Shown piece after piece: positions 57,014 through 64,000 of a stretch of DNA of 64,000 nucleotides. The notes below the pieces were generated by a model that ran no database searches, had not been told where the DNA came from, and saw nothing but the letters and a program-made list of their open reading frames with translations. Every line of letters begins with the position of its first letter. The first letter of the stretch is position 1. The position numbers were made by a program, and so were the translations under genes. Where the stretch lies: the NCBI GenBank assembly GCA_017473105.1, contig JAFUNE010000007.1:1-64000 (forward strand). Reading direction: 5' to 3'. Source of the DNA: Bacilli bacterium. GTDB taxonomy: Bacteria > Bacillota_I > Bacilli_A > RF39 > UBA660.

Positions 57014-57220
57014 ATTGAACAAATGAGGAAGACGTTATATGATGTCATTTAATAGAGAGTTAGTGTTTGGTGGAAACTAATAAATAATTCATATATAGAT
57101 CACTTCTGATGTTGCTTATGGATAAGATAAGCACGCATAATTGCGTTAAAGATATTAAGTTAATTAAAGGGATGGTACCGTCTAAATTAGACTCCTTGTG
57201 CCATCTCTTTTTATTTTTTA
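57014..57220 (+). promoter_or_regulatory. T-box leader, tRNA-Ile responsive, upstream of ileS
   Basis: The stem I region contains AGAGAG (57053-57058). The specifier is AUC at 57099-57101 in the context TAGATCACTT. The core AAAGGGATGGTACCG lies at 57166-57180, and a terminator follows from GGGATGG (57169-57175) with CCATCTC (57201-57207, one G-T pair) and a T-rich tail. The AUC specifier agrees with the ileS gene downstream. Uncharged tRNA-Ile should favour read-through. Confidence 0.92.
57169..57218 (+). terminator. Conditional terminator of the isoleucine T-box
   Basis: GGGATGG/CCATCTC stem (one G-T) with an inner GTCTAAATTAGAC hairpin and a T-rich tail. The 5' arm overlaps the T-box core. 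Confidence 0.85.
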
Positions 57221-57231
57221 AAGGAGGAAAT

Positions 57232-60200
57232 ATGAAAAAATTTGAAAGTTTAAAAAAAGGTAAAATATTTGATGTTGAAAATGAAATATCAAAGTTTTGG
57301 AATGATATTGATATTTTAAATAAGTCAATAGAATTAAGAAATAAAAAAGAAAACTTTGTATTTTACGATGGACCTGCTTATGCAAATGGATTCCCAGGGG
57401 TTCATCACATGTTAGCAAAAATATTAAAAGATGCAGTTTGTAAATACAAAACAATGAAAGGATTCAGAGTAGAAAGAAAAGTAGGATGGGACACTCATGG
57501 ATTACCAACTGAAGTTAATGTAGAAAAGAAACTTGGATTTACAGATAAAAGAGACATCGAAGAATATGGTGTAGAAAAATTCAATGCTGAATGTAAGAAA
57601 AATGTAAGATTAAACGAAAAAGAATTTGTTCGTTTAACAGATAGAATGGGTCAATTTATAGATACTAAAAATCCATATATTACATTTTCTAATGAATTTA
57701 TAGAAAGTGAATGGTGGATTTTAAAACAATTCCACGATGCTGGACTAATCTATCATAGTCACAAAATTTTACCATATTGTCCAAGATGCGGAACAGAACT
57801 TTCAACACATGAAGTAGCTGATGGATATAAAGAAGTAAGCGTTAATTCTGTAGTAGTACCATTTAAACTAGCAGGTAAAGATGAATATTTCTTAGTTTGG
57901 ACAACAACTCCATGGACACTTATGGCAAACGTAGCACTTTGTGTTAATCCAGATGAAGAATATGTAAAATGTGAAAGTATGGGCTATAAATTCATTCTTG
58001 CCAAAAAATTAGCAAATAATATTTTAGGTGAAGATTACAATATACTTGAAACATATACAGGAAAAGATTTAGAACATACTGAATATGAACAACTAATGCC
58101 ATTTATGGAAGTTGATAAAAAAGCATTTTATGTAACATGTGATAACTACGTTACTATGGAAGATGGTACAGGAATTGTACACTTAGCTCCAGCATTTGGT
58201 GCAGATGATAATTTAGTATGCAATAGATATGATTTACCATTCTTAAATCCAGTAGATTTAAATGGTAGATATACATGTGGACCATGGGAAGGAAGATTAG
58301 TTACAGACGAAGAACTTGAAATAGAAATCATAAAATATTTAAAAGAAAATGATAAACTATTCAAGAAAATAAAACTATCTCATAATTATCCACATTGTTG
58401 GAGATGTAAAAGTCCACTAATTTATATGGCAAAACCAGCATGGTATATAAAAGTAACTGAATTTAGAGATAAATTAGTAGAAGCCAACAAACAAGTAAAT
58501 TGGTATCCTGATTATGTAGGAGAAAAAAGATTTGCAAACTGGTTAGAAAATGCACAAGATTGGGGTATTTCAAGAAGTAGATATTGGGGATGTCCAATCC
58601 CACTTTGGACTTGTGAATGCGGACATACTCATATGGTAGGTTCAATTGATGAATTAGTAGAATTATCAATTGAAGATATTAATCGTGATATAGATTTACA
58701 CAAACCATATGTTGATAACATTCATATTAATTGTCCAAAATGTAATAAAGAAATGTCAAGAATACCAGATGTTGTAGATGTATGGTTTGATAGTGGAGCA
58801 GTTCCATTTGCACAATATCATTATCCATTTGAAAATAAAGAATACTTTGAAACAAGATTCCCAGCAGACTTTATTGCTGAAGGACTTGATCAAACAAGAG
58901 GATGGTTCTATTCATTAATAGTAATATCTGTATTCTTAACAGGAAAAGCACCATATAAAAATGTACTAGTAAATGATTTATTACTTGATAAATATGGTCA
59001 AAAAATGCATAAGAGTAGAGGAAATGCTGTTGAACCATTTGCTATCTTAGATAAATATGGAGCAGATGCATCACGTTGGTATATGCTATATACTAGTCCA
59101 GTATGGACACCATTAAAATTTGATGAAGATGGAATTAAAGAAGTTAATTCAAAGTTCTTTAATACATTAAAAAATACATATGCATTTTTCGAAATGTATG
59201 CAAATACTGATGAAGTAGATCCAAGAGAATTTGAAGTAGATTACAAAGATTTAGAAGATATAGATAAGTGGTTATTATCAAAATATAATAACTTAGTACT
59301 AAATGTAACAGAACAAATGGAAGCATATGATTTAAATAAAGTAACACACTTAATACAAGATTTCGTATGTGATGACTTATCTAACTGGTACATTAGACGT
59401 AATAGACGTAGATTCTGGGGAAGCAAATTAGATAATTCTAAAAAAGCAGTTTACAAAACAACATATGATGTACTTGTAGGAATTTGTAAATTAATAGCAC
59501 CAATTTGTCCATTTACATCAGAAGAAATATATAAAAATTTAACTGGTGAAGAAAGTGTACATTTATCTGATTATCCAAAAGCTACTAAAAAATTCATAAA
59601 TGAAAAACTAGAAGAAAAAATGGATTTAGTAATAGAATTAATTAGTAGTGCAAGAAATATAAGAGAAGATTCTAAAATTAAAGTAAGACAACCAATTAGC
59701 GAAGTAATGTTTGATGCAAAATATAAAAAACTAATAGGTGAATTTGAAGAATTATTCAAAGAAGAATTAAATGTTAAAAATGTTGTATGGGTAGATGATA
59801 TGTCAAAATACGTATCTATGGAATACAAACCAAACTTCAAAGAAGTAGGTAAGTTATTTGGAAGCAACATGAGTAAATTTACAGAATACTTAAAAAATAT
59901 CACTAAAGAAGATATTAAAGTGTTTGAAAGTGGAAACCTACATTTAGAATTTGATGGAATTGATTATTTAATAGAACCAGAATATGTTTTAAGAAATATT
60001 AAAGCATGTGACGGATATAACGCAGTAATGTTAAATCATAAAATAGTTGTAATAAACACAACATTAACTCAAGAATTACTTGATGAAGGAATTGCACGTG
60101 AAATAGTATCTAAAATACAAAATCTAAGAAAAACAAGTGAATTTGATATTGCTGATAGAATAGAAATAAAATATAGTGCTGATAAAGAAGTAAAAGATGC

Positions 60201-60327
60201 TATCAAACATTATAAAAAATATATAATGAATGAAGTATTAGCAGTTACATTTGAAGAAGATGAAAATGCACAAGAAGAATTAAAAATCAATGACTATAGT
60301 ATGAAGATAACAATTTCGAAAAAATAA
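57232..60327 (+). CDS. ileS: Isoleucyl-tRNA synthetase with GXHH variant of the HIGH motif
   Basis: Class Ia synthetase of 1031 residues. The N-terminal block VFYDGPAYANGFPGVHHMLAK has G-V-H-H (56-59) where HIGH is normal. Then GWDTHGLPTEV and the editing domain follow (with TTTPWTLMAN and DGTGIVHLAPAFGADD). QKMHKSRGN (KMHKS, 591-595) replaces KMSKS. The C-terminal anticodon-binding domain has NWYIRRNRRRFWG. The length and sequence blocks fit the IleRS2 (eukaryote-like) type, which is naturally tolerant of mupirocin. The ATG at 57232 follows AAAGGAGGAAAT; the frame entering from the T-box leader is not the start. Confidence 0.95.
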   Translation: MKKFESLKKGKIFDVENEISKFWNDIDILNKSIELRNKKENFVFYDGPAYANGFPGVHHMLAKILKDAVCKYKTMKGFRVERKVGWDTHGLPTEVNVEKKLGFTDKRDIEEYGVEKFNAECKKNVRLNEKEFVRLTDRMGQFIDTKNPYITFSNEFIESEWWILKQFHDAGLIYHSHKILPYCPRCGTELSTHEVADGYKEVSVNSVVVPFKLAGKDEYFLVWTTTPWTLMANVALCVNPDEEYVKCESMGYKFILAKKLANNILGEDYNILETYTGKDLEHTEYEQLMPFMEVDKKAFYVTCDNYVTMEDGTGIVHLAPAFGADDNLVCNRYDLPFLNPVDLNGRYTCGPWEGRLVTDEELEIEIIKYLKENDKLFKKIKLSHNYPHCWRCKSPLIYMAKPAWYIKVTEFRDKLVEANKQVNWYPDYVGEKRFANWLENAQDWGISRSRYWGCPIPLWTCECGHTHMVGSIDELVELSIEDINRDIDLHKPYVDNIHINCPKCNKEMSRIPDVVDVWFDSGAVPFAQYHYPFENKEYFETRFPADFIAEGLDQTRGWFYSLIVISVFLTGKAPYKNVLVNDLLLDKYGQKMHKSRGNAVEPFAILDKYGADASRWYMLYTSPVWTPLKFDEDGIKEVNSKFFNTLKNTYAFFEMYANTDEVDPREFEVDYKDLEDIDKWLLSKYNNLVLNVTEQMEAYDLNKVTHLIQDFVCDDLSNWYIRRNRRRFWGSKLDNSKKAVYKTTYDVLVGICKLIAPICPFTSEEIYKNLTGEESVHLSDYPKATKKFINEKLEEKMDLVIELISSARNIREDSKIKVRQPISEVMFDAKYKKLIGEFEELFKEELNVKNVVWVDDMSKYVSMEYKPNFKEVGKLFGSNMSKFTEYLKNITKEDIKVFESGNLHLEFDGIDYLIEPEYVLRNIKACDGYNAVMLNHKIVVINTTLTQELLDEGIAREIVSKIQNLRKTSEFDIADRIEIKYSADKEVKDAIKHYKKYIMNEVLAVTFEEDENAQEELKINDYSMKITISKK

Positions 60328-60328
60328 G

Positions 60329-60352
60329 AAAACACCGAAAGGTGTTTTTTTT
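60329..60352 (+). terminator. Terminator of ileS
   Basis: An 8-bp stem (AAAACACC/GGTGTTTT) with a GAAA tetraloop and T8. Confidence 0.85.
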
Positions 60353-60384
60353 ACATATTTCTATTTAAAAATAAAAAAATATGT

Positions 60385-60390
60385 TATAAT
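60385..60390 (+). promoter_or_regulatory. Extended -10 promoter
   Basis: TATAAT preceded by TGT, 15 nt before the next gene; the -35 region is only AT-rich. Confidence 0.55.
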
Positions 60391-60405
60391 AAATATGGTG
60401 ATAAT

Positions 60406-63400
60406 ATGAATAAAATGGTAAAAATAATTATAAGCTTGATGACATGTATAGTTATGGTTACAACAGTAAACGCAAAAAGCACATTTAGTGAATCAGAAAA
60501 AACTGCATCAAACTATTTAAGTGAAAACATAGATATAAAAGATACTTATAGTAGATTTTTAAAAGTAGTAGAAAATAGAAATAAGTTTTACACTTATGGT
60601 TCGCCAACAGAATCATATAGACTAGGTGGATTATTAAGTTATGAAGAATTTAAAATCACTACCAGAAAAAAAAGTAATACTTATTCATATTTGTTTGAAA
60701 GTGATGAATACTGGACAAATACAATATATGGAACAAATGAAAGAATGGTAGTTTCAAGAAGTGACAAACCAGTTAAACCAACTAATTCACCAACTCCTAT
60801 GTATGGAACAAGGGTAACAGAGTATGTAAAAAATGAAACAAGAGTTTCAGGTACTGGAACATTCAGTGATCCATGGATATTTGAACCTCAATTTAATGTA
60901 ACATTAAAATCAAATAATCCAAGTAGAGGAAAAATAAAAGGTGAAAGTGATTCTGATTATAAAGAAGAAATAACAATAACAGTATCAGCAAATAACAGTA
61001 CTCCAAAAAAAGTATTTCTACAACCAGCTAGTGGGTATGAATACTTAGGCAATTCATGTGGAATTATAATAAATGATATAAGTTTAAGAAATGGAGATAC
61101 ACCAAACCAAATAAATGTACAAGGAGTATCAAGAGATATAGAATGTACAATTAACTTTGGTGAAAGACCATATGAAATAATATTAGAACATACAAATGCA
61201 CCATTTGATGATGCAACAACACCAGATCCAGAAAGATTATATGTAATAAAAGACAAAGGTTGGTATGTGGATAAAACAGCAGAAAATGCAATAACAAAAA
61301 TAGTAACACCATCAAGTATGGGAGGATATACATATCATGGGTACTATACAGATAAAAATGTGAATGCATCAAATGAATTTATGGATTCATGTTCAGGAAC
61401 ACAAATAATAGACCCAACAACAAATGTTATAGCAAGTGCATATTTAAGAACAGATGGTTCAGTTGGAACAAAAGGTGATGAAAAAACAACAATTTACAAA
61501 GACATGAAAATTTATCCATGTTTCAAACCAATTAAGTATACAATTAATTATAGTTGTAATGGTGGAACGGGAACTGTTAAATCAACAAATCATGTATATA
61601 ACACACCAGCTAAGTTAGCGGCTGGAACAAATTGTAAAAAAACAGGATATACATTTAAGGGATGGAATAGAAAAGAAGATGGAAGCGGAGAAAACTTTAA
61701 TGCAAATGCTGATAAATATGCAGGTATCACAACAGAAGCAACAATCACATTGTATGCAAATTGGCAAGCAAACCCATACACAATAAAATATGATATGCAA
61801 AACTCAGTAGCAGGAACATATGCTCCAACATCAGCAACATATGACACACCATTTAGATTAAGTAATCCAACAAGAGTAGGATACACATTTGATGGATGGA
61901 CAGTTACTGCAAATTTAGATACAACAAACGCAAGATATGGAAATGCTCAAAATAATGTTACAACAAAATTAAATAAATCATCTATAAAAGTAAAAGATGA
62001 ATGGTTTTTAAATTTAAGTTCAACAGCTAATAAACAAGTAACAATAAAAGCTAATTTAACAGCAAATAAATATAATATTTCCTATGAAACAAATGGTGGA
62101 AAATTGGGTTCAAAAAAACCATCAACAGGAACATATAATACTAATGTTGAAATATCAAATCCAACAAAAACTGGATATACATTTATAGGATGGAAAGTAG
62201 TAGAAGGATTAAATGCAGCAACAGCATTACATGGTACAGGAAGTTCAAAAGTAACAAATTCAATACCAAATACAGATACATTAGTTACAAGTACATTCTT
62301 TAAAAATTTAAATCCAACAAGTGGTGCAAACGTAAAACTAGAAGCATTCTGGGAACCAAAAACATATACTATTAAATACGCATTGGATAGCGGACAAAAT
62401 GGTACACATGCACCAACATCAGCAATATATGATAAACCAATAAGAATAAGTAACGCATCAAAATTAGGTTACACATTTACTGGATGGAAAGTAAGTAAAA
62501 ACCTAGATACTAAAAATGCAAAATATGGTAATGCCGAAAATAATGTTACAACAAGTTTAACTAAAGATTCTACTAAAGTAACAGATGAATGGTTTATGAA
62601 TTTAAACTCATCAGCTAAAGAAGTAACATTAACAGCAACATATAGTAAAAATACATATACAATAGAATACAACGTAAATGGTGGAACATTAGGAAAAAAT
62701 TCACCAACCTCAGGAACATATACATCAGTATTAACTATTCCTAATCCAACAAGAACAGGATATACATTTACAGGATGGACATTTACAAGCGGATTAGACT
62801 TAACAACAGCTGTGTATGGTTCATCATCAACACCAAAAACAGCATTTACAGATGCCAATACACCTGTAAAAGTAAAATACTTCAAAAATTTAACACCTGT
62901 TCCTAATGGAAAAGTTGTAATGAAAGCAAACTGGAATCCAATAACATATAAAGTGAAATTTGATGCAAACGGTGGTAAAAATGCACCATCAACAATAACA
63001 TGTACATATGATGTTGAATGTGCACTTCCAAGTTTAACATTCACATATACAGATCATACATTATTTGGTTTAACAAAAACAAAACTTACTCCAACATCAG
63101 GAAATCCAAAAGTTGATTATGAAGATGGAGATAGTGTAAAAAATCTTTCATCAAAACAAGATGAAACAATAACACTATATGCAGCTTGGAGTATTGACTA
63201 TAAATGTACAAATAGCAAACATTCAATCACATATAATAAAGATAAAGGTGGTTGGGTATGCGTATTTAAGGCAACAAAAGAATCTGAAGATGTATGGGAT
63301 GATTGTGCATCAGGTGGTGGCTGCGGTTCATATACAAATATAGCATGTGGGGGAGCTTGTTCAGGTTCTGCAACCGGATACTGTACTTGGTGTAATTGGG

Positions 63401-63549
63401 GTGACGGAACACTATGTTCATGTCCAAAATGTACACCATGTCAAGGAGGATGGGTAGAAGAAACTGTATATGTATGTCCATCTGGTTCAAAGACATATTC
63501 AGGTTCAGATTCTAGTAAAAAATGTTACGTAAAAGCAGTAGAAGAATAA
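60406..63549 (+). CDS. Secreted InlB-repeat protein with Cys-rich C-terminus
   Basis: A 1047-residue exported protein. It has a signal peptide (about 1-24, ending TTVNAKS) and an N-terminal region of no known family (25-250) with low-complexity KPTNSPTPMYG. At least six Listeria-Bacteroides (InlB B) repeats (about 378-930) have the pattern NGG, GYTFxGW and a final W-type strand. The C-terminus (about 966-1047) has more than ten cysteines, for example CASGGGCG, CSCPKCTPC and WCNW. It has no pilin leader and no LPxTG or C-terminal helix. The Cys-rich end resembles that of the giant pilin. GGTGAT is the ribosome site. It is followed by a small anchored protein. Confidence 0.8.
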   Translation: MNKMVKIIISLMTCIVMVTTVNAKSTFSESEKTASNYLSENIDIKDTYSRFLKVVENRNKFYTYGSPTESYRLGGLLSYEEFKITTRKKSNTYSYLFESDEYWTNTIYGTNERMVVSRSDKPVKPTNSPTPMYGTRVTEYVKNETRVSGTGTFSDPWIFEPQFNVTLKSNNPSRGKIKGESDSDYKEEITITVSANNSTPKKVFLQPASGYEYLGNSCGIIINDISLRNGDTPNQINVQGVSRDIECTINFGERPYEIILEHTNAPFDDATTPDPERLYVIKDKGWYVDKTAENAITKIVTPSSMGGYTYHGYYTDKNVNASNEFMDSCSGTQIIDPTTNVIASAYLRTDGSVGTKGDEKTTIYKDMKIYPCFKPIKYTINYSCNGGTGTVKSTNHVYNTPAKLAAGTNCKKTGYTFKGWNRKEDGSGENFNANADKYAGITTEATITLYANWQANPYTIKYDMQNSVAGTYAPTSATYDTPFRLSNPTRVGYTFDGWTVTANLDTTNARYGNAQNNVTTKLNKSSIKVKDEWFLNLSSTANKQVTIKANLTANKYNISYETNGGKLGSKKPSTGTYNTNVEISNPTKTGYTFIGWKVVEGLNAATALHGTGSSKVTNSIPNTDTLVTSTFFKNLNPTSGANVKLEAFWEPKTYTIKYALDSGQNGTHAPTSAIYDKPIRISNASKLGYTFTGWKVSKNLDTKNAKYGNAENNVTTSLTKDSTKVTDEWFMNLNSSAKEVTLTATYSKNTYTIEYNVNGGTLGKNSPTSGTYTSVLTIPNPTRTGYTFTGWTFTSGLDLTTAVYGSSSTPKTAFTDANTPVKVKYFKNLTPVPNGKVVMKANWNPITYKVKFDANGGKNAPSTITCTYDVECALPSLTFTYTDHTLFGLTKTKLTPTSGNPKVDYEDGDSVKNLSSKQDETITLYAAWSIDYKCTNSKHSITYNKDKGGWVCVFKATKESEDVWDDCASGGGCGSYTNIACGGACSGSATGYCTWCNWGDGTLCSCPKCTPCQGGWVEETVYVCPSGSKTYSGSDSSKKCYVKAVEE

Positions 63550-63561
63550 CGAGAGGTAAAT

Positions 63562-63963
63562 ATGAATAAAAAAATAACAATAATTATAATCAGTGTAGTT
63601 GTCATAATTGGTGTAATTGTAGGGGTTCTTCTAATAACAAAAAAAGAAGAACCAACACCAGCACCAACACCTGATCCAAAACCCCAACAACCGGTAAAAA
63701 AACATGAAACAGAAATTATGAATGATATAGCACTAGAATTATATAACAATAAAGAATATACAAATTTCCCAGTTATGGATAAAAATGTATATTACGCATC
63801 AAAGTCTGTTTTAAAAGATTACGGATATGATGTTTCATTTATAGACCCAGGTTGCAGTGATATAACACCAATTATATATTTTGATGTAAATTATGTATTA
63901 AGTGAATCATATGAAGGAGCACCAATTACATTTAGAACAAAGTGTGATATAAATTATGAATAA
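63562..63963 (+). CDS. Small membrane-anchored protein with Pro-rich linker (133 aa)
   Basis: A 133-residue protein. One membrane helix (about 5-25) and a PTPAPTPDPKPQQP linker lead to a soluble domain at about 47-133. The two domain cysteines (PGCSD and KCDIN) may pair. It starts 12 nt after the InlB-repeat protein with GAGAGGTAA, so they are co-transcribed, and a terminator follows. The pairing suggests it helps fold, anchor or fit the large neighbour, which is a guess. No family recognised. Confidence 0.65.
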   Translation: MNKKITIIIISVVVIIGVIVGVLLITKKEEPTPAPTPDPKPQQPVKKHETEIMNDIALELYNNKEYTNFPVMDKNVYYASKSVLKDYGYDVSFIDPGCSDITPIIYFDVNYVLSESYEGAPITFRTKCDINYE

Positions 63964-63988
63964 AAAAGATATTTTAAATATCTTTTTT
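63962..63988 (+). terminator. Terminator at the end of the window
   Basis: An 11-bp stem (AAAAAAGATAT/ATATCTTTTTT) with a short T/A loop, right after the last stop codon. Confidence 0.8.
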
Positions 63989-64000
63989 CAGAGCGTTGAC

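Noticed and set aside
57109..57231. N-terminal extension of ileS through the T-box
   Set aside because: The frame covers the specifier side of the leader and the terminator. A strong AAAGGAGG site right before 57232 marks the true start.
62469..63044. Minus-strand open frame of 191 codons
   Set aside because: It is antisense to the InlB-repeat protein with no ribosome site, and the repeats themselves explain the lack of stops.
1..64000. tRNA and rRNA genes
   Set aside because: Apart from the tRNA-like part of ssrA, I saw no acceptor-stem/TTCGA pattern ending in CCA and no rRNA-like GC-rich stretch.

Overview
This 64 kb window is strongly A+T-rich, gene-dense, low-GC Gram-positive DNA. TAAGGAGG/GGTGAT-type ribosome binding sites, two T-box leaders, a one-piece tmRNA and many U-tailed hairpin terminators all fit a Bacilli/Erysipelotrichia-like lineage. 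A full-length spoIVA (36.2-37.7 kb) implies an endospore-forming ancestry. The tmRNA tag ends in A-F-A, as in mycoplasmas and relatives. I saw no insertion sequence, phage, CRISPR array, rRNA or tRNA gene.

Layout. 0-4 kb: nfo facing a minus-strand set (SDR, Met-gamma-lyase family, DUF2624-like), then rpmG-efp. 4.1-14.1 kb: a surface polysaccharide locus with initiating phosphoglycosyl transferase, tandem double GT4, Wzy, Wzx, two GT2 enzymes, a polysaccharide deacetylase, an antisense P-loop kinase, and a Wzz-like protein with a lysine-rich repeat tail. 14.1-16 kb: tyrosine T-box, dut, tyrS. 16-20 kb: CPBP protease, degenerate metallophosphoesterase, a minus-strand pgsA / thioredoxin-like / pseudo-EIIB group, and ssrA. 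20-25 kb: two large Ig-repeat envelope proteins. 25-34.5 kb: small housekeeping and unknown genes, including gpmI. 34.6-38.6 kb: pseudopilin with LamG-like domain, spoIVA, second pseudopilin. 38.6-49.2 kb: uvrA, two paralogous membrane proteins with zinc-ribbon ancestry, a coiled-coil protein, lepA. 49.5-55.9 kb: PilC/GspF, prepilin peptidase and a 1327-residue pilin-adhesin. 55.9-64 kb: L,D-transpeptidase, isoleucine T-box and ileS, an InlB-repeat secreted protein, and a small anchored protein.

The most striking theme is a type IV filament-like export system. Three class III prepilin leaders carry very different passengers: a LamG-like lectin domain, a Cys-rich domain, and a giant InlB-repeat/Ig/Cys-rich adhesin. 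A platform protein and a prepilin peptidase lie beside the giant pilin; no assembly ATPase is in the window. A non-pilin secreted protein at 60.4 kb shares the repeat and Cys-rich tail architecture. Other notable signals are an IleRS with GXHH in place of HXGH, a decayed zinc ribbon upstream of the 41.7 kb gene, two apparently leaderless mRNAs (lepA, pgsA), and several proteins that keep a fold but have lost catalytic residues.

Promoters are mostly of the extended -10 type (TGnTATAAT). The two T-box promoters instead have near-consensus -35/-10 boxes with no TGn. Start codons given here were re-chosen from ribosome binding sites where the longest open frame ran through a promoter or leader. 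All family assignments come from recognising motifs by eye; no database search was run.
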